A stretch of DNA of 32,426 nucleotides from Providencia sneebia DSM 19967 (GCF_000314895.2 NZ_CM001773.1:1643951-1676376); one strand, 5' to 3'; shown: positions 8,020 to 21,680, counted from the first letter of the stretch. The notes: generated from the letters alone by a model not told the origin. Program-made: numbers and translations.

Positions 8020-9766
8020 GATTCATCTCAGATACTTGCTGTAAATGACGTTCACTAAATTGGAAATAACGCCCTTTAGAAGCTAAAAGTGCTTGATGTG
8101 AACCTTGTTCAACAATTTGGCCATTATCCATCACACAAATTGTATCCATTTGATCCAAACCTTGCATCCGGTGCGTAATGACTATCAGTGCCTTATCTGC
8201 ACATTTTTCTTTTAGTAAAGCTAAGATTTGCTGCTCAGTTTGCGCATCTAACCCTTCTGTAGGTTCGTCCATCAAAATAAGTGGCGCATCATGAAGTAAT
8301 GAGCGAGCGATTCCTAAGCGGCGTTGTTCACCACCGGAAAGCTGCCTACCACCTTCACCAACCCAAGCATTTAATTTTTGCTCATTTTCCAGTAAGTTAC
8401 CTAACCCAACTTGCTCTAAAATCTCACATAATTGCTTATCTGTCGCTTTATCATTTGCGAGCAATAGGTTATTGCGCAAAGTATCGCTAAATACATGAAC
8501 GCGTTGAGGAACAACTGACATCACTTTGCGAAGAGTTTTCTCATCATAGTCACTAATTGCCTGACCATTGATTTTGATCACGCCATGATTGACATCCCAA
8601 GCTCGGGTGAGAAGTTGTAATAATGTTGATTTTCCACATCCTGTTTTACCTAATAACGCAATATGTTGGCCTGATTTCAATTCAAGTGAAACATTTTTTA
8701 AAACAGGGAAGGGCTGCTCGGGATAAGTAAACGAAATATCTTCCACTGATAATGTTTTAAAATCTGTCATTGGAGAGCTTTTGCTAGGGAAAATGATTTC
8801 AGGTTTAGCTTCAATCAATTGTGAAACACGCTCTGCTGAGGCAATCACTTGTCCCATATGTTGAAAAGCGACCGCAACAGGCCCCAAGCTTTCAAATGCA
8901 GCTAATGCACAAAATACAAATAAAGCAATAAATGCACCGGGATTGGTATTACCTCCGACATGATCTGCCGCCATCCACAGGAGCAATGTGGCGGTAAAAC
9001 CCGAAGCTAATAAAATGAGTGCTTGGGAAAGACCGGTTAAGTTTGTTTGTTGTTGCTGACTATTTTGCCATTGGTTTTCAATATGTTGTAATGTTTGGCG
9101 AAATCGTGGTAGAGCGCCAAAAATAGTTAATTCAGCTTGTCCCTGAATAGCAGATGTTAAAACAGTACGATAATGAGCACGCAAAATAGTTAATTGCCGA
9201 CCTATTGGTTTTCCCGCACGATAAAATACAAATGGTAATGCAAATAGTAAAAACAGCATGATGCAACCTAGCGTCCAAGCTAAGCGCGGGTCAAGGAAAC
9301 TCAAACCAAAAATCAGTACAAAGATCACAACAAATGCTGAGAAGATAGGTGAAATAACACGTAAATAGAGATGATCTAAAGTTTCAACATCTGCAACTAG
9401 ACGATTGAGAACCTCAGCTTGACGGAAACGACTAATGCCCCCAGGTGATAGAGGAAGGATTTTACTAAAGGCAAATACGCGAAGGTGAGCAAGAACACGG
9501 AAAGTGGCATCATGGCTGACAAGGCGCTCAGCGTAGCGTCCTGCTGTACGGAAAATCGCGGCCCCGCGAACACCTGCGGCTGGCAACATATAATTAAAAG
9601 TATACAGCCCCGCAAAACCTGCAATGGCTGTTCCCGCAAGGAACCATCCTGACAGTGTTAATAGCCCAATGCTCGCTAATAATGTCACAATTGATAAAAT
9701 CATGCCTAATAAGATCAAAAACCAGTGGCGGCGATATAAGGCTAAGAAAGGCAGTAAAATTCGCAT
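8006..9766 (-). CDS. cydC: CydC subunit of heterodimeric glutathione/cysteine ABC exporter
   Basis: A 586-residue fused membrane-ATPase ABC half-exporter. The first 300 or so residues hold six membrane spans. The C-terminal nucleotide-binding domain shows Walker [10 protein letters not shown], signature [16 protein letters not shown], Walker [13 protein letters not shown] and switch His in VITHRMQGL. CydDC exports thiols to the periplasm and is needed for cytochrome bd and c assembly. It begins 2 nt after the cydD stop and overlaps aat by 14 nt. CydC matches better than CydD because of the canonical LSGGE signature and its position after cydD. Confidence 0.97.
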   Translation of the reverse strand: MRILLPFLALYRRHWFLILLGMILSIVTLLASIGLLTLSGWFLAGTAIAGFAGLYTFNYMLPAAGVRGAAIFRTAGRYAERLVSHDATFRVLAHLRVFAFSKILPLSPGGISRFRQAEVLNRLVADVETLDHLYLRVISPIFSAFVVIFVLIFGLSFLDPRLAWTLGCIMLFLLFALPFVFYRAGKPIGRQLTILRAHYRTVLTSAIQGQAELTIFGALPRFRQTLQHIENQWQNSQQQQTNLTGLSQALILLASGFTATLLLWMAADHVGGNTNPGAFIALFVFCALAAFESLGPVAVAFQHMGQVIASAERVSQLIEAKPEIIFPSKSSPMTDFKTLSVEDISFTYPEQPFPVLKNVSLELKSGQHIALLGKTGCGKSTLLQLLTRAWDVNHGVIKINGQAISDYDEKTLRKVMSVVPQRVHVFSDTLRNNLLLANDKATDKQLCEILEQVGLGNLLENEQKLNAWVGEGGRQLSGGEQRRLGIARSLLHDAPLILMDEPTEGLDAQTEQQILALLKEKCADKALIVITHRMQGLDQMDTICVMDNGQIVEQGSHQALLASKGRYFQFSERHLQQVSEMNHVSS

Positions 9767-9768
9767 GA

Positions 9769-11535
9769 TTAAAGCTCCTCACTTCGGTGAGCTAATAAAC
9801 GGGCAAAAGGTCCCTCGACTTGGCTCAATTGCGCATAATCACCATGTTGAATAATTTGGCCATTTGCCATTACCCAAATTTGGTCATAATTAACGGTTTC
9901 TTCAAGTAAGTGAGTGACCATTAAAGTTGTTTGTTGTTGCGCTAATTTATCTAATGCTTGCATAACTCGCTGTTCGCTATGGGCATCAAGGCTTGCAGCT
10001 GGTTCATCGAGCAGAAGTAGCTTGGATGGTTTCAAAAGTAAACGAGCGACAGCAACGCGTTGCGCTTGGCCGACAGAAAGCCTTGCCGCATAATCGCCAA
10101 TGCGCGTGTTTAATCCATCAGGTAGCATCGGTAAAAACTCGGAAACATAAGCATCATCTATAGCTTGTTGTATTTCCTGTTCTGAAGCATCTGGCTTACC
10201 AAGGCAAATATTTTCGACTAATGTTTGCTCCGGTAAATGTGGATTTTGTCCCACCCAACCAATGAGCAAACGCCATTTTTCAGGGCAAAGCTCACTTAGC
10301 TCTTCCCCATTTATTTTGATTGAGCCACGATAAGGCAAAAAGCCAAGTAGTAAATTGAGTAAAGAGCTTTTTCCTGCGCCACTTTGCCCAACAAGCGCAA
10401 TTCGTTGCTGAGGCTCTATGATAAAATCTAAAGGGCCGACAAGACGTTGTCCATCATGAGATAAAACCTCTAAGCCCACGGCTTGAATGCTGATTGATTC
10501 ATCAGGCAATATTTTATCACCTGTTTTAGCTTCGTATTGGCTGTCACTTTCTAATAAAGTCACTAAAGATTCTGCTGCACCAACGGCTTGTGCTTTGGCG
10601 TGATAATAAGTTCCCAAGTCGCGTAGTGGCTGGAAAAACTCAGGCGAAAGAATTAAAGCTAAGAACCCAGCGAAAAGAGTCACAGGTAGCCCATAACTGC
10701 CAAAATTAAGCTGACCAAGATAAGAAAAGCCAAAATAAACTGCGACAATTGCAATTGATATTGATGCAAAAAATTCTAAAACCCCAGAAGATAAGAAAGC
10801 CATTCTTAAGACTTCCATAGTTCTCGAGCGAAAATCTTCGGTTGATTCTTTGATTTGGTGAATTTCGGCTTTTTCACGGAAAAATAGGCGTAAAGTATCT
10901 AAACCGCGTAACCTATCGAGAAAACTCCCACTAAGTCTGCCTAGTGCAATAAAGTTTCTGCGGTTAGCATCTGCGGCACCCAAACCTACAAGTGCCATAA
11001 ATATTGGAATTAAAGGTGCTGTAGCAAAAAGAATCAATGCAGCAGCCCAGTTAAAAGGGAATATAGCAATCAGGATCATAATCGGAATGATGCCCGCTAG
11101 ATACATTTGCGGCAAATAGCGAGAATAGTAATCCTGCATATCTTCAATTTGTTCAAGGATAATAGTCGCCCAGCTACCAGCCGGTTTTCCTTTTACCCAA
11201 ACAGGGCCTAACTCTTGCAATTTATCAAGAACCTGGGTACGAATTTCTTGGCGAACAATTTGCCCGCAATGAAAGCCAACCCGTTCTCGAAATACGGTGA
11301 CTAATGCGCGAAGAACAAAGACAACAAGAAGTAAGATGAATGAGGTTACCAGCTCTTCTCGCGGAATGTGATCCATGATAAGGGCTTGCAGTATCATCGC
11401 GAGATACCATGCTTGAGCAATAATAAGCAGGCCACTAACAATGCCTAATAGCATAGAAATTCGTAACCAACGTTTTGCTGATTTACTATGCTGCTTCAAC
11501 CAACGTACCAACTCAGTCTGTCTTGTTTTATCCAT
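9769..11535 (-). CDS. cydD: CydD subunit of heterodimeric glutathione/cysteine ABC exporter
   Basis: 588 residues when started at ATG 11535, giving MDKTRQTELVRWLKQHSK, which aligns with the E. coli start; the longer frame to 11586 adds 17 residues with no family support. Six membrane spans occupy roughly residues 20-300. The ATPase domain has Walker A GQSGAGKSS, a degenerate signature LSVGQAQRVAVARLLL and Walker B LLLLDEPAASLD. The non-canonical signature is normal for CydD and marks an asymmetric heterodimer with CydC. It is separated from trxB by a strong terminator, so cydDC-aat needs its own promoter between 11536 and 11735. Confidence 0.97.
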   Translation of the reverse strand: MDKTRQTELVRWLKQHSKSAKRWLRISMLLGIVSGLLIIAQAWYLAMILQALIMDHIPREELVTSFILLLVVFVLRALVTVFRERVGFHCGQIVRQEIRTQVLDKLQELGPVWVKGKPAGSWATIILEQIEDMQDYYSRYLPQMYLAGIIPIMILIAIFPFNWAAALILFATAPLIPIFMALVGLGAADANRRNFIALGRLSGSFLDRLRGLDTLRLFFREKAEIHQIKESTEDFRSRTMEVLRMAFLSSGVLEFFASISIAIVAVYFGFSYLGQLNFGSYGLPVTLFAGFLALILSPEFFQPLRDLGTYYHAKAQAVGAAESLVTLLESDSQYEAKTGDKILPDESISIQAVGLEVLSHDGQRLVGPLDFIIEPQQRIALVGQSGAGKSSLLNLLLGFLPYRGSIKINGEELSELCPEKWRLLIGWVGQNPHLPEQTLVENICLGKPDASEQEIQQAIDDAYVSEFLPMLPDGLNTRIGDYAARLSVGQAQRVAVARLLLKPSKLLLLDEPAASLDAHSEQRVMQALDKLAQQQTTLMVTHLLEETVNYDQIWVMANGQIIQHGDYAQLSQVEGPFARLLAHRSEEL

Positions 11536-11735
11536 AATGATTAGTGTGCAGGTGTCGTTTTTATATTGAGAGTGTGCCGCTAGCAAACATGAGTCATTGA
11601 CTAAAATCTAACGGAGTTTGTCGCTATCATAACAGTTTCTTCGTGATATGTTACATAATAAAAGTATGTTATTAAATTAGACTTTGTTATTGTTAGTAAA
11701 TTGTTTTATAAAGGTAAATTGTTAATAACATAAAT

Positions 11736-11764
11736 AAAAAGGCGCCTACTAGAGACGCCTTTTT
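11736..11764 (-). terminator. Rho-independent terminator of trxB
   Basis: AAAAAGGCG (11736-11744) pairs with CGCCTTTTT (11756-11764) around an 11-nt loop. Read on the - strand it ends in a T-run 14 nt after the trxB stop. The stem is symmetrical in A and T tracts. Confidence 0.9.
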
Positions 11765-11777
11765 ATTATTTAGATAA

Positions 11778-12758
<981 letters not shown>

Positions 12759-13092
12759 CTAAAAATAGCGATATAAGGATTGTAGGAGAATTGTTGTGTT
12801 AAAAAAAGCAATTTAAGTGCTAAGTAAATTGCAGTTCAACTATTTTTGCGATAGATAATAGTAATTAAATACAAAAAAAGAGTGCAGACGTAGTTTAACG
12901 AATAATAACCCTCTCAATTTTTAGGAATTATCTTGATTTTGGCTGGTATGATGCCCAAATAGAAAAAAAATCGAAATCTTGTACTGATTTTTATTCATTT
13001 GCTTTGACAATCGGCTGTGCATTTGCGAAAACATCTATGTAAGAGTTAATTATCTAGTAGAGTAATACAAGTGGTTATTTTTTGTACTTGAA

Positions 13093-13108
13093 GTAAAGTT
13101 AACTTTAC
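13093..13108. promoter_or_regulatory. 16-bp perfect palindrome upstream of lrp
   Basis: GTAAAGTTAACTTTAC is its own reverse complement. It lies about 180 nt before the lrp start codon and 28 nt before a second inverted repeat. It may be a dimeric regulator site; its identity is unknown. Confidence 0.45.
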
Positions 13109-13136
13109 ATAATTTAGAATTTAATAACAGATTATT

Positions 13137-13159
13137 TGTGAACAGATTTTCTGTTCACA
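13137..13159. promoter_or_regulatory. 10-bp-arm inverted repeat upstream of lrp
   Basis: TGTGAACAGA, spacer TTT, then TCTGTTCACA: a perfect 10-bp stem about 127-149 nt before the lrp start. It would form a tight hairpin if transcribed, or a 23-bp operator. It is not followed by a T-tract. Confidence 0.5.
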
Positions 13160-13285
13160 CTTAAATAAATTATTGTGCGTAAAATTTGCTCCGGAACACG
13201 AGTACATAATAAATTAAAGTATGCGCGAAGATGGTGCTGTTTTATAGGTGTGGAAAATAACAATTAGAGAAAGAGAGATAAAGAG

Positions 13286-13780
13286 ATGATTGATAACAAA
13301 AAGCGTCCAGGCAAAGATCTTGACCGCATTGATAGGAATATACTTAACGAATTACAAAAAGATGGGCGTATTTCTAACGTTGAACTGTCTAAACGTGTAG
13401 GTTTGTCACCAACACCTTGTTTAGAGCGTGTTCGTCGTTTGGAAAGACAAGGATTTATTTCGGGTTACACTGCATTATTGAACCCACATTATTTAGATGC
13501 TTCACTATTGGTTTTCGTTGAAATCACATTAAACCGTGGCGCACCAGATGTTTTTGAACAATTCAATACCGCAGTTCAAAAATTAGAAGAAATTCAAGAA
13601 TGTCATCTAGTTTCTGGTGATTTCGATTATCTGTTGAAAACGCGTGTGCCTGATATGTCCGCATATCGTAAACTTTTGGGTGAGACTCTGCTGCGTCTAC
13701 CAGGTGTTAACGATACTCGTACCTATGTCGTGATGGAAGAAGTGAAGCAAAGTAACCGTTTGGTTATTAAAACACGCTAA
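13286..13780 (+). CDS. lrp: Leucine-responsive regulatory protein Lrp
   Basis: A 164-residue global regulator, nearly identical to enterobacterial Lrp. The N-terminal helix-turn-helix (residues about 10-60: DRIDRNILNELQKDGRISN, SPTPCLERVRRLERQGFI) is followed by a RAM effector domain (LLVFVEITLNRG, CHLVSGDFDYLLKTRVPDM, PGVNDTRTYVVMEEVK). Lrp binds and bends DNA as octamers or hexadecamers and responds to leucine, controlling amino-acid metabolism and fimbriae. The start is preceded by a purine-rich GAGAGATAAAGAG tract rather than a classic ribosome site. It is divergent from trxB with ftsK downstream. It probably regulates itself through the long leader. Confidence 0.98.
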   Translation: MIDNKKRPGKDLDRIDRNILNELQKDGRISNVELSKRVGLSPTPCLERVRRLERQGFISGYTALLNPHYLDASLLVFVEITLNRGAPDVFEQFNTAVQKLEEIQECHLVSGDFDYLLKTRVPDMSAYRKLLGETLLRLPGVNDTRTYVVMEEVKQSNRLVIKTR

Positions 13781-13835
13781 CAGACTTTGTAGTCTCATTT
13801 CTGCACAACATATTTTGTTGTCGCACTGCAGTTTC

Positions 13836-13857
13836 AACGCTGAGTTTACTCAGCGTT
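13836..13857 (+). terminator. Probable lrp terminator hairpin
   Basis: AACGCTGAG, loop TTTA, CTCAGCGTT: 9-bp perfect stem 56 nt after the lrp stop. A weaker ACAACA/TGTTGT hairpin precedes it at 13805-13821. The following bases (GTTCCGCTT) are only mildly T-rich. Confidence 0.65.
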
Positions 13858-14233
13858 GTTCCGCTTATCTATCAAAAGCCTTATTTATGTATTCGTTATT
13901 TTCATGAATTTACGAATGATGATAAGGATTATCTGTTTTTTCCTATATTATTCTCTATAAACATAAATATCATTTCCAATATATTGATATTAAAGCTATA
14001 AATATTTAAGATTTTTAACGATAAATAGAAATTGAAACCACACTTGTAAGATGAAATACTGCATCTTAATCTGTTTGTGGTGATTTAGTTTGCTGTAGTG
14101 GCAACAAGTCGCACACAAAAAGGTGATTAGTGTTAGAATATGCGCTAATAACGCACGAATCATTTCATTATGGCGAATCTATTGAGTTCGTCTTGATCTG
14201 GGTGACATCATCAGTCAGTAAAAGAAACAAGTA
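13858..14233. promoter_or_regulatory. lrp-ftsK intergenic region with nested inverted repeat
   Basis: This is about 375 bp without genes. A nested inverted repeat lies at 14037-14081. A TAGAAT word at 14134-14139 could be the ftsK -10, but no good -35 is in place. I found no clear LexA box, although E. coli ftsK has one. Confidence 0.4.
14037..14081. repeat. Nested inverted repeat upstream of ftsK
   Basis: The outer arms ACCACA (14037-14042) and TGTGGT (14076-14081) enclose the inner arms TAAGATG (14047-14053) and CATCTTA (14062-14068). The element is roughly symmetrical and lies about 150-200 nt before the ftsK start. Confidence 0.45.
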
Positions 14234-17200
14234 ATGAGCCAAGAATATACAGAAGATAAACACATTCGATTTAAAAAACTCAGCAGTAGAAGGCGTTTGC
14301 TTGAAGTAATCCTACTTGCTATATGCTTATGTGCCATTTTTTTAATGGTCGCATTAGTGAGTTTCAGCCCTTCTGATCCTAGTTGGTCACAAACGACATG
14401 GAATGCACCAGTTAAAAACCTAGGTGGTAGTATTGGCTCTTGGAGTGCAGATATTCTATTTTCGGCTTTTGGCCTTTTAGCATTTGCCATTCCGCCGCTG
14501 CTGTTACTTGGTTGTTGGGCAATTTTTCATCATGAAAGCCAGCGTCGCTATATTGATTTCTTCTCACTTTCTTTACGTCTTATTGGCGGATTAGCCCTTA
14601 TTTTATCATCCTGTGGACTTGCTGCATTGAACTTTGATGATCTGCCTAATTTCTCATCGGGTGGTGTAATTGGTAGTGTCTTTAGTACCGCGATTATGCC
14701 GTGGTTTAATTCCCTCGGTGCAACGCTGGCACTATTATTTTTATGGGCAATCAGCTTTACATTATTTACTGGGTGGTCGTGGTTAACCATTGCAGAGAAA
14801 ATTGGTGCCGCAGTTTTAATTCCGATTACATTGGCAACCAATCGCGCGCGCGGTGATGATTCTGATGAATATGATGTCGAAGAGACAGAAGATGCGCTAC
14901 AAAGGGCACAAGAAGCAGAAAGATATGCTAATCAACTAAATGATGATAGTGATGATGATATCTTATTTACTGTGCCAAGCATTAATGAATTAGTGGCCGT
15001 GGATGAAACTCCTAAGGGGGTTTCAGAGGAAAAACCTGAAGTTCCTGTTAGGGTTGCTGATAGCCGAATTGAAGCGTTAGTTCCAACTTCTGCACAAATT
15101 TTAGAAAAAACAGAATTGGATGATTTATCTGCTATTAATCTATCTGATGTTAATCAACCAAACAACCAACAAGAATCTTATCATTTTGAAGTACCTGATG
15201 ACTATCAACCGGTTGTATATGATAAAGATTTTCAATATCAAACACATGGTGGCGAAAATAAACCTCAACAGCCACAAATACAACAAACTGAACCTTCTGA
15301 TGATGGGCAATATGCAGTTGAAAAGAGTGATAATTTAAATCCTCACTTGGCTCATGAAACTCAACCTATTCAAGTTGCAGAACATCAAACTCAATGGCAG
15401 CAACCTTTACATCAAGAAACTTCAATTCCTAGTTCGCCAGAAAATCCACAAAATGTGGTTGAAAGCGCTATTTCACCAAGTTCTCCATCGCAGGTTAACG
15501 AAAATATAGCGTCTGCCATAGGACAATCTGTTAATGATAGATTATCTAATCCGGCTGCTGTCGCTGCAGCGGGAATTTCTGTTTCCGCATTGCAACGTCA
15601 TGCTCAAGTAAAACAAAATCTTGAACCTGAATTACCTCGCCCTAATCCAGTTCGTTTACCAACACGTAGAGAACTTTATGGGATACGCATTCCTTCCCAG
15701 CGTGAAGCTGAAATTCAACGTCGCAGGGAAGAAGCCAAGAGCCGAGAACAAACTTATCAGCAATGGTCATCTGCGGAAAATGCAGAGCAGCAGCAACATG
15801 ATGATGATGAACAAGAAAACATGTTGCGCGAGCAATTTATGCAGCAACAAAAAGCGCGTTATGGTGAAGATGATATACCTAATAATGATTATGTATCGCC
15901 AACGGCTAACCGGGAATCTGCTCTATCAATAGCAGAAACAGTGCAGTCTGAGGTGAGTAAACCGTTATCTTCGAGCTACACTCAGCCTGAAATTGAACAT
16001 CGTTGGTCTTCTGAGTCAGATCCAGTCAATTCACACATTGAACAAACAATTCACCATTTTAGGTCTAATGATAATCAAGATCGCACAGCTTTCTTGCCAA
16101 AAAATGAAGAGCCTACACCTAAAATAGAGCCGGCTTTTGATTTAACAGAACAGATTTCTGTATTAGAAAAATTTTCACCCGTTGATGATTTAATTGACGA
16201 TGAGCCTATTGATCCAATATTTACGCCTTCAATTAGTGTGAACAATAATAGAGAAAACACTAAGGAAAATATTGCAAATCATCAGATACTAAACCAACCA
16301 GAAGAAACTTTCCAAAGTGTGACTTCTGCACTAGATAACAATATTAATCAAGCACATACTTTTGCGCCGCAACAGCCGCAACAGCCGCAACAGCCGCAAC
16401 AGCCGCAACAGCCGCAACAGCCGCAACAGGATAGTTTGTTCCATCCGTTTTTGGTGCGAAATGATCAACCATTACCAAAACCTACAACGCCAATGCCTTC
16501 TTTAGATTTGCTGGCAAAACCACCAGCGCAAGAAGAGCCCGTTGATATGTTTAAATTAGAACAAACAGCAAGGTTAATTGAAGCACGTTTAAATGATTAT
16601 CGTGTTAAAGCTGAAGTGGTTGGTTTTTCTCCTGGTCCTGTTATTACACGCTTTGAACTTGATTTAGCGCCGGGCGTGAAAGCGGCACGTATTTCTACTT
16701 TATCTCGAGATCTCGCGCGTTCACTTTCCACAACAGCGGTTCGGGTTGTTGAAGTTATCCCCGGTAAGCCATATGTCGGGCTTGAGCTACCAAATGAAAA
16801 ACGCCAAACCGTCTATTTAAGTGAAGTACTTGATTGTGAACAATTTAGGCACAATCCATCACCTTTGACGATTGTTTTAGGGAAAGATATCGAAGGGGAC
16901 CCCGTTGTTGCTGATTTAGCGAAAATGCCGCACTTGCTCGTTGCAGGGACAACGGGTTCAGGTAAATCAGTTGGGGTCAATGCTATGATCTTAAGTATCT
17001 TGTATAAATCGAAGCCTGAAGATGTTCGGTTTATCATGATTGACCCTAAAATGCTGGAGCTTTCTATTTATGAAGGTATTCCTCATCTATTGACTGAAGT
17101 TGTCACTGATATGAAAGATGCTGCTAACGCGTTGCATTGGTGTGTGAATGAGATGGAACGCCGTTATAAATTGATGTCTGCTCTAGGTGTGCGTAATCTA

Positions 17201-17968
17201 GCAGGATATAACGACAGAATTAAAGCCGCAGATGAAATGGGTAGACCAATTCCAGATCCTTTCTGGAAGCCAACAGATGGTATGGCAACCGAACATCCTA
17301 TGCTGAAAAAAGAGCCTTATATTGTTGTGATGGTCGATGAATTTGCTGACTTAATGATGACAGCAGGTAAAAAAGTGGAAGAGTTAATAGCACGTTTAGC
17401 TCAAAAAGCGCGTGCTGCGGGTATCCATTTAGTTTTAGCAACTCAGCGTCCTTCTGTTGATATTATTACAGGTTTAATTAAGGCAAATATTCCAACACGT
17501 ATCGCCTTTACGGTATCAAGTAAAATTGACTCTCGCACCATTCTTGACCAAGGTGGTGCAGAATCCTTACTTGGTATGGGAGATATGCTTTACTTGCCAC
17601 CAAACTCTTCAATTCCTGTTCGTGTTCACGGCGCATTTGTACGTGACCAAGAAGTCCATGCAGTTGTTAATGATTGGAAAGCGCGTGGTCGTCCGCAATA
17701 TATCGATAGCATTACCAAGTGTAGTGATGATAGCGAAGGCGGTGGTTTTGATAGTGCAGATGAAGAATTAGATCCTCTATTTGACCAAGCAGTAGGGTTT
17801 GTTGTTGATAAACAGCGTGTATCAATTTCAGGCGTACAGCGCCAATTCCGAATTGGTTATAACCGTGCGGCACGTATTGTTGAACAAATGGAAGCACAAG
17901 GCATTGTTAGTGAACCAGGTCATAACGGCAATCGAGAAGTACTTTCTCCAAGACAACCTGATTTCTAA
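14234..17968 (+). CDS. ftsK: DNA translocase FtsK
   Basis: A 1244-residue division-septum protein. Four membrane spans lie in about the first 185 residues. A very long Gln/Asn/Glu/Pro-rich linker (about 200-770) follows, with seven perfect PQQ units at residues 712-732. The C-terminal RecA-like motor has Walker A GTTGSGKS (Lys911) and Walker [11 protein letters not shown] (Asp1035-Glu1036). The winged-helix gamma domain (about 1180-1244) carries [14 protein letters not shown], which reads KOPS sites and activates XerD. FtsK couples chromosome dimer resolution at dif with septation. Length is slightly below E. coli (1329), with the difference in the linker. lolA follows after 74 nt on the same strand. 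Confidence 0.98.
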   Translation: MSQEYTEDKHIRFKKLSSRRRLLEVILLAICLCAIFLMVALVSFSPSDPSWSQTTWNAPVKNLGGSIGSWSADILFSAFGLLAFAIPPLLLLGCWAIFHHESQRRYIDFFSLSLRLIGGLALILSSCGLAALNFDDLPNFSSGGVIGSVFSTAIMPWFNSLGATLALLFLWAISFTLFTGWSWLTIAEKIGAAVLIPITLATNRARGDDSDEYDVEETEDALQRAQEAERYANQLNDDSDDDILFTVPSINELVAVDETPKGVSEEKPEVPVRVADSRIEALVPTSAQILEKTELDDLSAINLSDVNQPNNQQESYHFEVPDDYQPVVYDKDFQYQTHGGENKPQQPQIQQTEPSDDGQYAVEKSDNLNPHLAHETQPIQVAEHQTQWQQPLHQETSIPSSPENPQNVVESAISPSSPSQVNENIASAIGQSVNDRLSNPAAVAAAGISVSALQRHAQVKQNLEPELPRPNPVRLPTRRELYGIRIPSQREAEIQRRREEAKSREQTYQQWSSAENAEQQQHDDDEQENMLREQFMQQQKARYGEDDIPNNDYVSPTANRESALSIAETVQSEVSKPLSSSYTQPEIEHRWSSESDPVNSHIEQTIHHFRSNDNQDRTAFLPKNEEPTPKIEPAFDLTEQISVLEKFSPVDDLIDDEPIDPIFTPSISVNNNRENTKENIANHQILNQPEETFQSVTSALDNNINQAHTFAPQQPQQPQQPQQPQQPQQPQQDSLFHPFLVRNDQPLPKPTTPMPSLDLLAKPPAQEEPVDMFKLEQTARLIEARLNDYRVKAEVVGFSPGPVITRFELDLAPGVKAARISTLSRDLARSLSTTAVRVVEVIPGKPYVGLELPNEKRQTVYLSEVLDCEQFRHNPSPLTIVLGKDIEGDPVVADLAKMPHLLVAGTTGSGKSVGVNAMILSILYKSKPEDVRFIMIDPKMLELSIYEGIPHLLTEVVTDMKDAANALHWCVNEMERRYKLMSALGVRNLAGYNDRIKAADEMGRPIPDPFWKPTDGMATEHPMLKKEPYIVVMVDEFADLMMTAGKKVEELIARLAQKARAAGIHLVLATQRPSVDIITGLIKANIPTRIAFTVSSKIDSRTILDQGGAESLLGMGDMLYLPPNSSIPVRVHGAFVRDQEVHAVVNDWKARGRPQYIDSITKCSDDSEGGGFDSADEELDPLFDQAVGFVVDKQRVSISGVQRQFRIGYNRAARIVEQMEAQGIVSEPGHNGNREVLSPRQPDF
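16367..16429 (+). repeat. Seven perfect 9-bp tandem repeats in ftsK linker
   Basis: CCGCAACAG is repeated seven times without a mismatch, encoding (Pro-Gln-Gln)7. The unit is a multiple of three, so copy changes would lengthen or shorten the linker without a frameshift. Identity at the DNA level, including third positions, suggests recent slippage or expansion. Confidence 0.97.
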
Positions 17969-18042
17969 TATATTATGAGTGCGATGCAGCAGTATATAAA
18001 AAGTGATGTCTCTTTTACGTATCAATAAAAGGTCTTTGTTCG

Positions 18043-18663
18043 ATGAAAAAATTTTTGTTGCTGGGCGCTTTAGCCCTGAGTTTACATATCAGCTCGGTAC
18101 TGGCGGATGCGAGCCAAGACCTACAGAATAGACTGAATAAAGTTAACAGTTTTCATGCTAGTTTTTCTCAGAAAGTGACCAGTCCAGAAGGGGATCTAAT
18201 CCAAGAAGGTGTTGGTGAATTATGGCTACAACGCCCTAATTTATTTAATTGGAATATGACTTCACCCGATGAAAGTGAACTGGTTTCTGATGGTAAAAGC
18301 TTATGGTTTTATAACCCATTTGTTGAGCAAGTGACAGTCACTAATTTAGCGGATGCTACTCAAGATACGCCATTTTTATTGATCACGCGTAATGACCCTG
18401 CGGATTGGAAGCAGTATTCCATTATTCAGCAAGGTAATACATTTGATTTAAAACCTAAATCAACTAATAGCACGTTAAAGCGTTTTTCAATTACCGTTTC
18501 TCCAGAAGGCACAATCGAAAAATTTTCGGCAATGGAGCAAGATGGACAAACAAGTGCTTATCAATTGCAATCACAAAAAAATGGTAATGTAGATAAAAGT
18601 AAATTTTCATTTACAGTGCCGAAAGGTGTAACACTTGATGATCAGCGTTCCGGTGGCAAATAA
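18043..18663 (+). CDS. lolA: Outer-membrane lipoprotein carrier protein LolA
   Basis: 206 residues with a Sec signal peptide: MKKF, a hydrophobic core [14 protein letters not shown] and cleavage after VLA, giving a mature protein beginning DASQDLQ, as in E. coli. The body shows LolA features: [22 protein letters not shown] and [14 protein letters not shown]. LolA is the periplasmic chaperone that carries lipoproteins from LolCDE to LolB. AAAGG lies about 9 nt before the ATG. rarA starts 9 nt after the stop, so ftsK-lolA-rarA is likely one transcription unit. Confidence 0.97.
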   Translation: MKKFLLLGALALSLHISSVLADASQDLQNRLNKVNSFHASFSQKVTSPEGDLIQEGVGELWLQRPNLFNWNMTSPDESELVSDGKSLWFYNPFVEQVTVTNLADATQDTPFLLITRNDPADWKQYSIIQQGNTFDLKPKSTNSTLKRFSITVSPEGTIEKFSAMEQDGQTSAYQLQSQKNGNVDKSKFSFTVPKGVTLDDQRSGGK

Positions 18664-18672
18664 GAGGCAATA

Positions 18673-20016
18673 GTGAGCAATCTATCTCTCGATTTTTCAC
18701 AAAATGAATTTCAGCCTTTAGCTGCGCGTATGCGGCCGCAAGTTCTTGAGCAATATATTGGCCAAAAACACTTACTCGCTGAAGGTAAACCTTTACCGAA
18801 AGCGATAAAAGCAGGTCATTTGCATTCCATGATTTTATGGGGACCGCCGGGAACGGGGAAAACAACATTAGCTGAAGTCATTGGCCATTATGCTCAGGCG
18901 GATATTGAGCGCATATCTGCGGTGACGTCTGGCATTAAGGAAATCCGAGAATCAATAGAAAAAGCTCGGCAAAACCGAAGTGCTGGTCGCAGAACTATTT
19001 TATTTGTTGATGAAGTTCATCGATTTAATAAAAGTCAGCAAGATGCTTTTTTGCCTCATATTGAAGACGGCACAATCACTTTTATTGGTGCAACAACTGA
19101 AAATCCCTCTTTTGAACTAAATTCAGCATTACTATCACGCGCAAGAGTTTATCTCCTCAAATCATTAGAACCTGAAGATATCGAAGAGGTTCTTTTACAA
19201 GCTATGAGTGATGTTGAGCGTGGTTTAGGTGGAAAAAACATCATTTTACCTGATAGTACACGTAAATTAATTGCAGAATTAGTTAATGGTGATGCTAGGC
19301 GTTCACTCAATCTGTTAGAAATGATGACAGATATGGCTGAAAGTGATAGCCAAGGGCAACGCGTTCTTACACCAGAGTTATTAAAAGAGGTCAGTGGTGA
19401 ACGTGCTGCTCGTTTTGATAATAAAGGTGACCGTTATTACGATTTGATTTCAGCATTGCATAAATCTGTCCGAGGCTCAGCACCTGATGCTGCATTATAT
19501 TGGTATGCACGAATTATCACCGCAGGGGGAGATCCACTCTATGTCGCTCGTCGGCTATTAGCGATTGCTTCTGAAGATATTGGTAATGCGGACCCAAGAG
19601 CAATGCAAGTCGCGGTGAGTGCTTGGGATTGTTTCACACGCGTTGGTCCAGCTGAAGGTGAACGTGCTATTGCTCAAGCGATTGTTTATTTAGCCTGTGC
19701 GCCAAAAAGTAATGCTGTTTATACCGCTTATAAAGCGGCATTAGCGGATGCCCAGCTGAAACCTGATTATGATGTTCCAGCCCATTTAAGAAATGCTCCA
19801 ACAAAATTACTTAAAGAGTTAGGTGCAGGTAAAGAATATCGGTATGCCCATAATGAGCCGAATGCTTATGCGGCGGGGGAAGTCTATTTTCCTCCTGAGA
19901 TGCAAGGAACACAGTATTACCAACCCACAAATCGCGGGTTAGAAGGTAAAATTGCAGAAAAATTAGACTGGTTAGTGCAGCAGGATCAAAATAGCACAAC
20001 AAAACGCTATCGCTAA
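18673..20016 (+). CDS. rarA: Replication-associated recombination protein A (RarA/MgsA)
   Basis: A 447-residue AAA+ ATPase that acts at stalled replication forks and is related to clamp-loader subunits and human WRNIP1. It has Walker [10 protein letters not shown], Walker [12 protein letters not shown], sensor 1 [10 protein letters not shown] and the conserved C-terminal tetramerisation region ([23 protein letters not shown] and [12 protein letters not shown] parts). Translation starts at GTG 18673, with AGAGG 6 nt upstream; no ATG fits the family N-terminus better. It lies 9 nt after lolA. Confidence 0.97.
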   Translation: MSNLSLDFSQNEFQPLAARMRPQVLEQYIGQKHLLAEGKPLPKAIKAGHLHSMILWGPPGTGKTTLAEVIGHYAQADIERISAVTSGIKEIRESIEKARQNRSAGRRTILFVDEVHRFNKSQQDAFLPHIEDGTITFIGATTENPSFELNSALLSRARVYLLKSLEPEDIEEVLLQAMSDVERGLGGKNIILPDSTRKLIAELVNGDARRSLNLLEMMTDMAESDSQGQRVLTPELLKEVSGERAARFDNKGDRYYDLISALHKSVRGSAPDAALYWYARIITAGGDPLYVARRLLAIASEDIGNADPRAMQVAVSAWDCFTRVGPAEGERAIAQAIVYLACAPKSNAVYTAYKAALADAQLKPDYDVPAHLRNAPTKLLKELGAGKEYRYAHNEPNAYAAGEVYFPPEMQGTQYYQPTNRGLEGKIAEKLDWLVQQDQNSTTKRYR

Positions 20017-20166
20017 TGTGGGCAATGCGGTAAGGTTATAAGACTCTATTTTTATATGTATAATTAAAGTGGTTTCTTGGTAGTTTATAAATCTATTGAT
20101 TCCTTAATGATCCGGAATTTTTATCATAAAAATTAAGCTTTCAATATTCACTTTAACTATGATTGA

Positions 20167-21518
<1,352 letters not shown>

Positions 21519-21568
21519 TCAATAAGCGTGTTATAGCACTTTATTGAGATTTATAGCTTATAAAAATG

Positions 21569-21600
21569 AAACCGCCTATCTTAGATAAGGCGGTTTTTTT
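21569..21600 (+). terminator. Rho-independent terminator of serS
   Basis: AAACCGCC (21569-21576) pairs with GGCGGTTT (21589-21596), with inner TATC/GATA pairing, and runs into a seven-T tract. It lies about 50 nt after the serS stop. Confidence 0.93.
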
Positions 21601-21680
21601 GCGCCTAAATATTTTATATTGGCGCTTTGAATATACAATGGACGTTGTACTTATTAAGTTTTAATCCTATTTTTTTACTA

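Noticed and set aside
14215..14490. Minus-strand open frame over the ftsK start
   Set aside because: It is a shadow of the ftsK frame with no supporting motif or ribosome site.
16367..16429. Tandem repeats as a CRISPR array
   Set aside because: The units are contiguous 9-mers in frame within ftsK, with no spacers.
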